This document shows positions 43,851 through 54,000 of a stretch of 56,273 nucleotides of DNA, one piece after another. Within the stretch, counting starts at the first letter, position 1. Every line of letters starts with the position of its first letter. Both the position numbers and the translations under genes were made by a program. Source of the stretch: Spirochaetia bacterium UBA5763. Its GTDB lineage: Bacteria > Spirochaetota > UBA4802 > UBA5550. The stretch covers positions 1 to 56,273 of the forward strand of contig DIEX01000022.1 in assembly GCA_002418835.1 (NCBI GenBank), in the 5' to 3' direction. The notes under the pieces are model-generated. The model did no database searches and was not told the DNA's origin. It was given only the letters and a program-made list of their open reading frames with translations.

Positions 43851-44602
43851 TGTGAAAACGCTATAATATTATCGTAGTCGGCTTTAACTTTGCTTTTGGT
43901 ATTGTTAGCATCTGTGAGTATTCCAATTAGAATCGGATTATACTTCGGTTTAGCTTTAAAGAATTTTTCATAATCCTCAAAAACATTCCGTTTAAATGTA
44001 ATCCATCTTCCAACATCTTTTTTTCCTGAGGCAACAATGAAATATTTGCCGGTATAGAGACTAATACCGGCTTTTGAATATTCACGTGTAATAACAGTCC
44101 CCACAGGCAGTGTGGAACTCCATACATATTTTATCCAGTTGACAGGCTGGTATTTCCATCCTGCGTAAGGTATAATACGTTTTTGAAAAATAACATAGAT
44201 TCCCGCTGCTGAGTCATTTGTATCTGGTACGGATTCATTCCCCTCTTCAGGGATTAAATGGACTCTCCATTGCCATGATAAGTATGGATATTTATTTATA
44301 TCCCAGTTTATCTGGCTTTTGCCGGTAAGTCTGTTGTAATTAACTTCTTTTACAAGTTGAGCTGAAGTATCAATAATAAGGCTGGAAGCTCTAAGGAATT
44401 TGTTATTATTTTCTTTTATTAATGAATAAATAAGATATGAATCATGGACATCTTTGTGTTTCCATTCTGCAAAAGGGTATGAATTATATTTTTCGAAATC
44501 TTCAATGATTAAATAATCATCAGCAGAATTAAGACTATGCCGGTTCCCGGAGAAAGTGATTACGATTATTATTAATAAAAGTATTATATTTTTGTGATTC
44601 AT
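43847..44602 (-). CDS. DUF3047 exported protein
   Basis: 251 residues. Signal peptide at 1-20 (MNHKNIILLLIIIVITFSG). The core has the DUF3047 pattern YPYLSWQWRV, DSAAGIYVIFQ and ILTDANNTKSKVKADYDNI, a jelly-roll-like extracytoplasmic fold. Function unknown. It runs against sanA and shares its last four bases. Confidence 0.82.
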   Translation of the reverse strand: MNHKNIILLLIIIVITFSGNRHSLNSADDYLIIEDFEKYNSYPFAEWKHKDVHDSYLIYSLIKENNNKFLRASSLIIDTSAQLVKEVNYNRLTGKSQINWDINKYPYLSWQWRVHLIPEEGNESVPDTNDSAAGIYVIFQKRIIPYAGWKYQPVNWIKYVWSSTLPVGTVITREYSKAGISLYTGKYFIVASGKKDVGRWITFKRNVFEDYEKFFKAKPKYNPILIGILTDANNTKSKVKADYDNIIAFSH

Positions 44603-44772
44603 GCCATTACCTATAAAACAGTTTACAAGTTATTGTAATATTATTCCATTGTATTTGTCTATAACAAACTTATTTTAAATTTTAAAAAGAGTGACTGGTT
44701 GCTATTGATAGATTTTTTTTGAAAGTTCGTTTACGTGTTTTCTATGATTAAAAATATCTCCCGGACAATAAT

Positions 44773-45420
44773 ATGTTTAATGAAAAGGATAAGCCCTCCT
44801 ATTTTAAGCGTCTCTTCTTTATGCTGAAGAGTGAATATGTATACAGGCGTTCATTCATAAAAAATTTTGCTTCAGTGGGGGGGCGGCCCATGGTGTGGGG
44901 CGTATGGAATGTTATTGTTTACGGCCCGAATATACATATCGGGAAAAATGCAGTTATAGTCGGGGCTGATGGATTCAGAACTACACTTACCTCTGTATGT
45001 TATGGCGGACATGAGGGACATATAATAATAGGTGATAATGTTCTCGTTATGAATGGTGTAAGGATAAGCAGCGCGAAAGAAATTGTTATCGGTGATGATT
45101 GCATGCTGGCAAACTTCTGTTATATTATGGATGCCGACTGGCATGATATATATGATCGCACCTCATCTCCGGGTAAGACCGCTCCCGTAATACTTGAGAG
45201 GGGTGTATGGATCGGAGATTCCGCTATAATCTGCAAAGGTGTAAGGATAGGGGAGAATTCTATTGTTGGAGCCGGTTCAGTGGTGCGGAAAGATGTTCCT
45301 CCCAATGTTGTTGTAATCGGAAACCCCGCGAAGATAGTGAAACACCTTGACCCCGGGAAAGTTATCACAATGAAAAAACTTTACGAAAAAGATCTGAAAC
45401 AACAGAGGGACTGCAAGTGA
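44773..45420 (+). CDS. left-handed beta-helix acyltransferase
   Basis: 215 residues. Hexapeptide turns cover residues 45-200: HIIIGDNVLVMNGVRIS, EIVIGDDCMLANFCYI, GVWIGDSAIICKGVRIG, GENSIVGAGSVVRKDV and VVIGNPAKIVK. The likely acetyl donor site is near MDADWHD. It resembles the maltose/serine O-acetyltransferase class. The glycosyltransferase next to it shares the stop/start (GTGA), so the pair probably decorates a surface glycan. Confidence 0.88.
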   Translation: MFNEKDKPSYFKRLFFMLKSEYVYRRSFIKNFASVGGRPMVWGVWNVIVYGPNIHIGKNAVIVGADGFRTTLTSVCYGGHEGHIIIGDNVLVMNGVRISSAKEIVIGDDCMLANFCYIMDADWHDIYDRTSSPGKTAPVILERGVWIGDSAIICKGVRIGENSIVGAGSVVRKDVPPNVVVIGNPAKIVKHLDPGKVITMKKLYEKDLKQQRDCK

Positions 45421-46640
45421 AGATATGTCTTTTGTGTTACAGGGGTAATCCCTATTCCGGGGGGCAGGGGATATACCTTAAGTATATCGCTGAGGAACTT
45501 GTGCGCCAGGGTCATGAGGTTCATGCTATTGTGGGGCCTCCGTCACCCGGTGAGATGAAAGGCGTGATAACTCATCTTATCCCGAATAACGAATACTATG
45601 TGAAAAAAAAGTTCAGTATAATAAACAGGGAATCACCATTTGACATATTTCACCCGGTCAATGCTTATGAGTGGTTTCACAGCAGATTCGGAGCTTTCCC
45701 TGAAATAAGCTCCTTCGGATACAGGGCTTTCTTTCTTCTGCGGAAACTTCATGCTGAACATAAGTTCGATATTATTCACGATAACCAGTCTCTTAATTAC
45801 GGATTACTGCTGATGAAATCACTCGGCATTCCCGTAGTTGCTACCATTCATCATCCGCTGACTGTTGATCTCCGTAATGTCATTGAGAGAGCTCCCTCTT
45901 TCTACAGGAAGTTTCGTGGTGTGATGTTTTATCCTACGCTGATGCAGACAATTGTTTCGAAGAGGCTTGACCATATAGTTACAGTGTCTGAAGATTCAAA
46001 GCACATGAACAATGCTGATTTCGGTGTACCCCTGCATAAGCAGACTGTTGTGTATAATGGAATTGACCGTGATATTTTCAGGCCGCTTAAAGTTAAGAAG
46101 AATAAAAAAGATTTAATTTTTGTGGGGAATATCGAGGACGGCAAGAAAGGATTTGTCTATCTGCTGAAGGCAATGACTATGATAAAATCTGATGTGAGAC
46201 TTGTGGTTGTTGATGGCGGCGCTCCGCACCGCCTTGTGACAAACAGGCTCATTGATAAACTTAATCTCAGAAGCAGAATCCATTTTGCTGGTACTGCCTC
46301 CACTGAAGACCTGGTTAAACTCTATTCGCAGTCCGCAATAGCAATAGTACCTTCAGTTTACGAGGGCTTCGGGTTCCCGGCAGGGGAGGCAATGGCCTGC
46401 GGTATTCCTGTGATATCCAGTGACGGAGGTGCTCTTCCGGAAGTTGTTGGTGACGCAGGGATAGTTGTCCCTGCCCGCGATCATGCCGCACTTGCGGAAG
46501 CCATTGACACTCTGATTAACGATGAAAAAATGATGAAGAAGTTTTCGAAGGCGGGACTGGAGAGGATTGAAAAACTCTTCAATTGGGATAATGCTGTGAA
46601 ACAGATGGTTGAAGTTTACTGCCGCCTTTCGGTTAAATAG
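45417..46640 (+). CDS. GT4-family glycosyltransferase
   Basis: 407 residues in two Rossmann halves. The N-terminal YSGGQGIYLKYIAEELVRQGH binds the acceptor, and the C-terminal EGFGFPAGEAMACGIPVISS carries the paired glutamates that contact the sugar nucleotide. The retaining GT4 fold transfers sugar to lipid or glycan acceptors. The start is a GTG that overlaps the acyltransferase stop. Sugar specificity is not visible. Confidence 0.9.
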   Translation: MKICLLCYRGNPYSGGQGIYLKYIAEELVRQGHEVHAIVGPPSPGEMKGVITHLIPNNEYYVKKKFSIINRESPFDIFHPVNAYEWFHSRFGAFPEISSFGYRAFFLLRKLHAEHKFDIIHDNQSLNYGLLLMKSLGIPVVATIHHPLTVDLRNVIERAPSFYRKFRGVMFYPTLMQTIVSKRLDHIVTVSEDSKHMNNADFGVPLHKQTVVYNGIDRDIFRPLKVKKNKKDLIFVGNIEDGKKGFVYLLKAMTMIKSDVRLVVVDGGAPHRLVTNRLIDKLNLRSRIHFAGTASTEDLVKLYSQSAIAIVPSVYEGFGFPAGEAMACGIPVISSDGGALPEVVGDAGIVVPARDHAALAEAIDTLINDEKMMKKFSKAGLERIEKLFNWDNAVKQMVEVYCRLSVK

Positions 46641-46711
46641 TTTACAGTTTCATTCTTTATTATATTCATTACATAGAACTCTGATAAAAAGAAAAGGCCT
46701 GGAGGTATGGA

Positions 46712-47836
46712 TTGCCCTTCGATAATTTTATCTATCTCTTCCTCATGTTCTTTGTCCCGTTCTTTCTCATCATCATAGCTCTGGGCCAGCTTGTTGAGAA
46801 GGATAAGGAGTTTGTGCATTTCATTTTTTCTCTCTCATTTATAGGGCAGGGGCTCTGGGAAATGCAGATAATTCTTTACAGCACCTGGGCGTTCCCTGAA
46901 CTCTACTGGCTCATTCTGCTGCTCATTCCGGTTTCATACATTGTAACTCCGCTTCTGCTGATACGATATATATGGATTTTTTCAGTTGATTACAGGTTCT
47001 ACAGAAAACATCTGTTTCTCTTTATACCGGCGGTTGTTGTTTCAATATTCTGTATGCTCCCTTTTGTTATAAACGGAATTGATTTCAACAGTAATCACCT
47101 TGCGGGTATACCTGTTGTTAGTAAAGAGTTCGGCTCTCTCCCCCTGTATTCAAAAATTCTTTATCTGAATCTGATAATCAGTAAAGTATTCCTCCTCGTT
47201 CTTATGACTATGATGCTGTATAAGTTTTACAGGATTTCAAGATACAGCAGGAGCATAAAACTTTCAGCGGTTTTCAGGATAGGATATGTTTTCGCAATAC
47301 TGATTACAGTAATGACTGTTGTATGTCTTGCCGGTGATTTTTTTTCAATGCAGCTGGTGAGAGGATCAATATTCGTTGCCAATATATTTATATGCTCAGT
47401 GTACATTGTTTCCCGCAGGCACCCCAGCTATAACAGAATGCTGAAAATCGAGATCGAAAAAGCCGCGTATTCCCATTCGTATATAAAGGGTATTGATATC
47501 GAACCCGTGGTAAGCAGCCTTTACCGGCTAATGCAGGAGGATAAGGCTTTTGCTGATGAGGATATTACACTTAAAAAACTTGCTGATGAACTGGGCATAA
47601 CGACTCATCAGCTTTCGCAGATTCTAAATGAAAAAATAAAGAAAAACTTCAGCACATTTATAAATGAGTTCAGAATTGAAGAGGCGAAGGATCTTCTGAT
47701 TGAGGAGTTTGACCGTTCCATCCTTTCTATAAGTATCGCTGTGGGATTCAACTCCTACACCACATTCTGTACTACGTTTTCAAGGATGGCTGGAATGTCC
47801 CCCAGCCAGTACCGGAAAGATAACAGGAAAAAATAA
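46712..47836 (+). CDS. membrane-integral AraC-type regulator
   Basis: 374 residues. The first 235 contain about seven hydrophobic helices (FIYLFLMFFVPFFLIII, LFLFIPAVVVSIFCMLPF). The last 100 are an AraC helix-turn-helix pair, DITLKKLADELGITTHQLSQ and SILSISIAVGFNSYTTFCTTF with MSPSQYRK. Such regulators keep their DNA-binding domain at the membrane. The start is TTG at 46712, six bases after GGAGG. Confidence 0.87.
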   Translation: MPFDNFIYLFLMFFVPFFLIIIALGQLVEKDKEFVHFIFSLSFIGQGLWEMQIILYSTWAFPELYWLILLLIPVSYIVTPLLLIRYIWIFSVDYRFYRKHLFLFIPAVVVSIFCMLPFVINGIDFNSNHLAGIPVVSKEFGSLPLYSKILYLNLIISKVFLLVLMTMMLYKFYRISRYSRSIKLSAVFRIGYVFAILITVMTVVCLAGDFFSMQLVRGSIFVANIFICSVYIVSRRHPSYNRMLKIEIEKAAYSHSYIKGIDIEPVVSSLYRLMQEDKAFADEDITLKKLADELGITTHQLSQILNEKIKKNFSTFINEFRIEEAKDLLIEEFDRSILSISIAVGFNSYTTFCTTFSRMAGMSPSQYRKDNRKK

Positions 47837-47998
47837 GGGGCTGACTAAAAGTAATTTTTTTGTCATACCGGCTGGAGTGATAACGGAATGCCGGTATCTC
47901 ATAGGCCATATTATAAACTACTGACATGAGATGCCGGTATTACCTGCGGTAAACCGGCATGACAAAAACAGTAAAATCTGATTTTTTAGTTCAGCCCC
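47837..47998. mobile_element. 162-base nested palindromic element (MITE-like)
   Basis: GGGGCTGACTAAAA (47837-47850) faces TTTTAGTTCAGCCCC (47984-47998), an inverted repeat with one extra base. Inside are TGTCATACCGG (47861-47871) with CCGGCATGACA (47954-47964), and GCCGGTATCTCAT with ATGAGATGCCGG. The inner part is the TGTCATTCC repeat family. There is no transposase frame. The outer termini look like insertion-sequence ends, which suggests spread by a transposase elsewhere. Confidence 0.55.
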
Positions 47999-48046
47999 GG
48001 CTATATATGTGAGGGAGTATGAGCCCTGCATTATTATACTGAATTA

Positions 48047-49405
48047 TCAGTCCTGTTTATTTGACTTTCGCCATATATTCATTTTTTCAGCTTCACCAAT
48101 AAGCTCGTCCCTGAAAGACGGATGTGCGATACTTATCAGCGCTTCGGCCCTCTCCCATGTGGACTTGCCCTTGAGCTGAACAATTCCGTGTTCAGTTACT
48201 ATATGGTGAACCATGTTTCTTGTAACGCTTACTGCTGTCCCCGGTCTGAATGCAGGAACGATTCTTGATCTGAGGTTTCCGTTTTTGTCAGTATATGTTG
48301 ACTCCAGACATAGAAATGATTTCCCCCCGTTTGACCAGAAAGCCCCGTAAACGAAATCCCACTGCCCCCCTGTACCTGAGATGTGACGGTGGCCGTTGGA
48401 TTCGGATGATACCTGACTCATGAGGTCAACCTCAATGCAGTTATTGATAGAAACAACATCATCGTTCATCGCAATAATCTTCGGATCATTGATCATGTTG
48501 ACCGGATATGACGCGAGGAAAGGGTTGTGGTCCATGAAGTCATACAGCCTCTGTGAGCCGAATGCGAATGTATAGGCCATTTTGCCTTTGTAGACATTTT
48601 TTCTGGTATTGCTGATGCAGCCGTTCTCAAACATATCTATATATGAGTCAACCAGCATCTCGGTATGTACACCAAGATCTTTAAGGCCGGATTCAGCAAT
48701 AAGCTTTCCCAGGGTGTTAGGCATGCCGCCGATACCGAGTTGAATACACGAGCCGTCTTTCATCTCTTTAATCAGGAGATTTGCTATTTTTTTGTCAGTG
48801 TCAGTGGCTTCGATAACCGGTGCTGTGAGGAGCGGCGCGTGGTCAGATTCGACGATGTAATCAATTTCTGAAATATGGAGCGATTCATTAAGGCCGCCAT
48901 TACAATGCGGCAGATTTTTATTGACCTCAATGACAACGAGTTTTGCGTCATTTGCCGCAACCTTTATGAATGTGTTGGCAATCCCGAAGTTAAAGAATCC
49001 GTTTTTATCCATTGATGTGGCGCGCAGAAAGAGAATATCTGAACCGGCATACCCTGACTCAACTACCCTGGGGTACTCGTGAAATAGTGAAGGAAGGTAG
49101 TCACAGAGTCCCTTGTCGTGAAGGATTCTGTCTCCCACGCTGAAATGCGCGTTCGTGAAGATTATATGTTCTCTCTTCTGGTCTGCCCATGCGGCCTGAC
49201 ATATTCCGGGATAAACCTGTGTCTGGAGTTTTACATTGACAAGTTCATTGACCCTCTGTGCGATGAATTTATCAATGTATACAGGTGAGAGTATAAACCC
49301 CGCATAAGTAATTCTGCTGTTTGATTGGACAAGTGCCGCGGCCTGTTCCCCTGTAATAAGCCTGCTGCGGTATTCATTCTCGTAGTTTGAAACCATTAAG
49401 TTCAT
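48047..49405 (-). CDS. acetyl-CoA hydrolase/CoA-transferase family protein
   Basis: The 452-residue class I CoA-transferase matches the 4-hydroxybutyrate/butyrate:acetate CoA-transferase group. It has ITYAGFILSPVYIDKF, QLGIGGMPNTLGKL, EVDLMSQVSSESNG and SGTGGQWDFVYGA. Such enzymes move CoA between short-chain acids and acetate, often the last step of fermentation. It stands alone on the minus strand with its own promoter region; the precise acid is not determined. Confidence 0.85.
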   Translation of the reverse strand: MNLMVSNYENEYRSRLITGEQAAALVQSNSRITYAGFILSPVYIDKFIAQRVNELVNVKLQTQVYPGICQAAWADQKREHIIFTNAHFSVGDRILHDKGLCDYLPSLFHEYPRVVESGYAGSDILFLRATSMDKNGFFNFGIANTFIKVAANDAKLVVIEVNKNLPHCNGGLNESLHISEIDYIVESDHAPLLTAPVIEATDTDKKIANLLIKEMKDGSCIQLGIGGMPNTLGKLIAESGLKDLGVHTEMLVDSYIDMFENGCISNTRKNVYKGKMAYTFAFGSQRLYDFMDHNPFLASYPVNMINDPKIIAMNDDVVSINNCIEVDLMSQVSSESNGHRHISGTGGQWDFVYGAFWSNGGKSFLCLESTYTDKNGNLRSRIVPAFRPGTAVSVTRNMVHHIVTEHGIVQLKGKSTWERAEALISIAHPSFRDELIGEAEKMNIWRKSNKQD

Positions 49406-49447
49406 TTTCTGCTCCTCTTGCCTCTTTGAGTTTAATTAATAAAAGAT

Positions 49448-49474
49448 AAACCCGGCATAGATAAAGCCGGGTTT
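49448..49474 (-). terminator. terminator of the phosphatase-like gene
   Basis: AAACCCGGC (49448-49456) pairs with GCCGGGTTT (49466-49474). On the minus strand a T-rich stretch follows (ATCTTTTATT). It lies between the minus-strand gene ending at 49592 and the CoA-transferase start. Confidence 0.75.
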
Positions 49475-49591
49475 AATGATCCGTATAAGCCCGGAGGCTT
49501 CAGTAATATATAGCATGGAATTTCTTGGGAGTCTTGTGTATTTGTAAATCAGGATGGCAGGGTATATTAATATTTATAAAACTGAAAGCTG

Positions 49592-50752
49592 CTATTCGAT
49601 TCTCTTCAGCGATATAAGTATAATGTCCTCTTCCATCTGCGAATAATCGGTAAACTCATAAACAGATTCAATAATCGAGTGAACAATGTCCAGAGAATCT
49701 GCGTCGATGTTCTCCCTGTATACATTCTTAAGCCTTTCAATCCCGAATTCAGTATTGCTTTGTTCCTTCCTCGCCAGTGTCAGCCCCCGGGTGTAATAGA
49801 GCAGTGCATCACCCGGCTCAAGACTGATGGAAAGGTCCCTGAAAAACCCTCTGTTATTGAAAAGCCTCCCTGTATCTGTGGCAGCAAGATCAATAATGCC
49901 GTTTCTTTTTTTTGTGTAGAATAGAGTGGTGATATTTCCGTAAGAAGAAATTGTCACCTTTCCTGTTTTAAGATTAATCTGGTAGACTGTGAGATAGATA
50001 TTAAGGGTATTGCCTGAAACAATGCCTTTAAGTCTCGCATCAACCTTTTCAATCATTGCAGATGGGATCATCTTCTGCACATTCTCTGTGCGGAGAATAG
50101 TCCTGATCGCAGCGCCCACGAATGATGAGGCAGACCCGTAATCAGAGACATCACAGGCCGCAAGAGTATATGTGCTCTTATCCACGAAGAACCCGTCAAT
50201 AAAGGTACCTGACATAAATTCTGCCGGAAGGTAAGCTGAGCGTATATCCATCTCTTCAATGTCATCAAATTTGGGGAAGAGCTTTGCCTGGAGGTCCCGG
50301 ATGTTAAGGAGTTCATTTTTATATTTTTCTGCGCTTTTGGCGTTTGTTTTATCTCCAGCTGTTTCTATGGTTATGCGTGAAAGTATCTCTGTGAGGTATT
50401 CAGAAATTGCTTTCCTCTGTTCATCGGCAGGAGTTGTGCTCTGAATAATAATCAGCCACCTGGCATAGTTTTCAACAGGGTTTATATACGTGTCGCAGAT
50501 TATTTTTTTTTCATATTTTGAAGTAAGGTCAAGGCTGAAGGTTCTCATCCCCTTGAGCTTTTCCATGTACTGACTGTTCTTTTCAAGAACTTCATATGAG
50601 AGGTAGGGGAAATCCTCCCCGTACTTTTTTTTAAAGACAGTTTTTATTGAATCACCTTCACTGAAAAGTGCTTCCAGGTACATTATCCCTGAATTAATGG
50701 TGCTCTTTTCAAAGGGGGCCAGAATTATTTCTGCTATTTTCTTCGGTTCCAT
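49592..50752 (-). CDS. PP2C/SpoIIE-like protein with altered metal-site residues
   Basis: 386 residues. The C-terminal 230 have the RsbU/SpoIIE fold pattern: LAACDVSDYGSASSFVGAAI (DVSGHG in relatives), ISSYGNITTLFY (NAGHNP), LEPGDALLYYTRG (LYTDG) and SQMEEDIILISL (DDxTLL). The first metal motif GGDYYD is replaced by SGTFID, and the aspartate of LYTDG by Arg, so phosphatase activity is doubtful. The N-terminal 165 residues are an unrecognised sensory region. It may bind, not dephosphorylate, a partner-switch protein. Confidence 0.78.
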   Translation of the reverse strand: MEPKKIAEIILAPFEKSTINSGIMYLEALFSEGDSIKTVFKKKYGEDFPYLSYEVLEKNSQYMEKLKGMRTFSLDLTSKYEKKIICDTYINPVENYARWLIIIQSTTPADEQRKAISEYLTEILSRITIETAGDKTNAKSAEKYKNELLNIRDLQAKLFPKFDDIEEMDIRSAYLPAEFMSGTFIDGFFVDKSTYTLAACDVSDYGSASSFVGAAIRTILRTENVQKMIPSAMIEKVDARLKGIVSGNTLNIYLTVYQINLKTGKVTISSYGNITTLFYTKKRNGIIDLAATDTGRLFNNRGFFRDLSISLEPGDALLYYTRGLTLARKEQSNTEFGIERLKNVYRENIDADSLDIVHSIIESVYEFTDYSQMEEDIILISLKRIE

Positions 50753-50901
50753 ACACTTCTTTTCTGATTGTATTATTATAGTTTCATTCTAATTTTAATA
50801 ACGGTAAAGGAGAAAGACAATCATTTTTCAATTTTAATTGACTCACTTTTTAATTTCTGATTTGGTATACATTATAGCATTTCACGAAATAATTAGGGCC
50901 T

Positions 50902-50985
50902 TGTCATTCCGGCCGTAGTGACAACGAAGTGCCGGAATCTCATATAATAGCACTATGGGATTCCCGCCTGCGCGGGAATGACGGG
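50902..50985. repeat. dispersed palindromic repeat (TGTCATTCC family)
   Basis: TGTCATTCCGGC (50902-50913), GTAGTGACAACGAAGTGCCGG, then the hairpin ATTCCCGC (50960-50967) with GCGGGAAT (50972-50979) followed by GACGGG. It is the clearest full copy. The 289-base spacer before the PPDK-like gene holds nothing else I can support. Confidence 0.7.
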
Positions 50986-51041
50986 AAGAGAACTAATTCA
51001 ATCATTAACCGCTATAACTCTTTAAAGAGGCAGAGGAGCGC

Positions 51042-54000
51042 ATGAATATAGGTTCAGGGAAATATGGCGAGATTAAGCTTGTTGATGATATAAGCAGGCT
51101 TCTCGCCGGGCTTTGCGGTGAAAATGAGATAAGCGTAATAAAAGAGAAGCTGGTGGATATTGTGCTCTTCATAAGATACGAGATGAAGACGCGCGGGAGC
51201 CTTAAGGGGGAAAAAACAGAATCCCTGGGGCAGCTTGAAACAGATGTAATCAGTTTCCTTGATTCATACAACGGCAGCAGTTTCGATGAGATTTACCCCC
51301 TGATGTATGAGCTTATAAAACAGATACCTAAATTTAATATATATGGAATAGATATTACAGAGCTGCGTGACATTGCCCATGACTTTGACGCGGAGTACAG
51401 ATACGATCCCATCTTCGGATCTATTGCTGCTGATATAAGAAAGCTCACTCACCAGCATCTCTCTGACAAAGTGATATCAAAGATTGAAAAGTTCGAGCAG
51501 TTCCTCCACTCCGACAAAACAAGTGCAATGATTGACGGCAGCACTGTGTATAATGTAACTGCTGACAGCAAAGAGGACCTCCTTGAATCGGAGATATTCC
51601 AGGAACTCATTGAATTGAAGAACAAACTGAAGATTGCATGGTCCGACAGGGGGGAGAATAAAAACGGCGTGTCCCGGGACGAGTTCTTCAGAGTTATTGA
51701 GGATAATCTCCAGGGGCTTATAACTGATGAGATCAGGAGCCTGCGCTCCTATGATAACTTCGCCGCTCATGTGAACAGGGCAAAGGAGATCCTTGCTGAA
51801 AAGGAATGGGTTGATATCTCAATCGGTAAACTGCGCTACAATCTCAAGAAGCTCATTGAAGAGATCTCCGGTGACAGCGTGAGTAGAAAAGGTGAGCTTA
51901 TCTTCAGACTTATTACAACAGACTCTCTACTTGAGCAGATATCTTTTATCTACTACTCCAACCTTGTGAACACAAAGTTCAGGATAATTACAGACGAGCT
52001 GTATGTTGATTCCCTTCATGTACTTGTTGACCTCGCTTTCTGTGTAAGGTCTGTGGGTCACGGCACAAAGATACTCGGCAGGTTTGCCTTCCTTATTGAA
52101 AGGATTCTTCAGCAGCTCGATTCGAGGCCCGACAGGGTCGCTCACTTCCCCAGTATCGTTGAGGCAATGAACTCAGAGCTTGAGAACAACTTCCTCTCAA
52201 TCAAGGAACTTTACTACAGCTACCTGGCAGACCGTGATAACGCGCCTGCCCTCACGGCCATTCTGAATAACATCATCCGTGAAAAGACAACCCATGTGCT
52301 GGGGAACCTTATAAACAGCATAAAAAATTACGATGTACGCAAGTCTGCTGAACCTTTCCAGAAGGTGCTTGCTGAACTGAAGAAGAGAGATAAGCTTACA
52401 ATAAAAGACTTTGTCTACAGTTTCGGCACTGATGTTGATGAGTCAATCGGTGCTCTTGAAAAGAACGAGTTCATCGGCGGGAAGGGTTTTTCGCAGATAA
52501 GGAATTCGCGCATTATAAGGTCAACCAAACTTCCGAAGTTCGAAGTGCCCAGGGGTTACGGATTCAGCGCGCTCACATGGTACCATATGCAGAAGGGGTA
52601 CTTCACTGTTGATGACATCAGGACAGAGATACTCCGGATGATAAAGAAACTGGAAAAGCGCACAGGGAAAAAACTTGGTGACGGCAGCAACCCCCTTCTC
52701 CTCATGGCGCGCTCAGGGAGCGTTGTCTCCATGCCGGGGATACTGGACACAGTGAGTCATATAGGCATTAACAGGGAGATCGTAGAGCAGTGGTCAAAGA
52801 CACTGAATGAGCCGGCCAGGGCGTATCAGGCGTACATTACTTTTATGCTCAGTTATGCTAAAAGTGTGCTCGGCATTGACACAGACTCTCTTGTGAAGGA
52901 GACAGGCTTTGACAGCTATGTTACAGTTTTCAGAGAGGGGATGTTTATAATGATGGATGTGGCTGAAGCAATATTTCAGCTTATACAGGAGAGGGGTTGC
53001 GGAGCCCTGATACCGGATGACCCTTACGAGCAGGTGTGCAAATCCGCAATTGCCGTGTTCAGATCATTTGAAAATGACGTGGTGAAGAGGCAGACGATTC
53101 ATCTCGGTATCCCTGAGCAGTTCCAGACAGGGTGCCTCATACAGGAGTGCGTTCCTGTACTCTCCTCAGAAGACTGCTCCGGAGTATTTTTTACACGGAA
53201 CCCCAACACCGGGAGGATCGGCAGTTCATACGAGGAACAGATCGAATTCGGAGACGGTTTCTTCGGCAATGTTATTGCAGACGGTGCCATAACTCCTGGG
53301 AACACCGATGACTTCATCAGGCTCCATCCTGAACATTTTGAAAGCTTCAGAAAATTTAAATACACCGATGAACGGATACAGCGTTTCCCCACTGACATTG
53401 AGTTTGCAATCAGGGGCGGCGTCACATACATAGTTCAGTCCCGGGTACTGAAACAGTCCCCTGTGGCGAAGATCATCAACAGCTATGAATTCTATAAAGA
53501 AAATATCTATACAAAGTACAAACTGATAAAGCGTACAGCCTTTGGTCTGAACAAGAAGATCATAGGCACATACCTTGACCGTAAAGCGCTGAACGAAGCC
53601 CCTGTAATAGCGCAGGGGAAACCTGTAAACGGCGGTGCCGTGCGCGGCAGGCTTATTATTGACCAGAACAGCATAAGCCTCTTTGACGGAAAGCTGATCT
53701 TCCTCACAGAGAGCAACGTACCCCCCAAGGTAATTATGGCTGAAAACAGGTTCTGCGGCTATATTTCGAAAGAGGGGGGAGTTACATCTCACGCGGCCCT
53801 TGTGGCCATAGGGGAGGGGAAGCCCTGCGTAACTGATATCCACTGGGAGTACAGTAAAGATCAGGGACATGAGGATGAGATAATTCTCGGCTCTGCCATA
53901 TTCCACGAAGGGGATTTCATAACACTGGACGCGAATACAGGGATGATTTACAAGGAGGATATCCCAGTATTAGAGGTTTCTATAGTTGACAGTGAGTATG

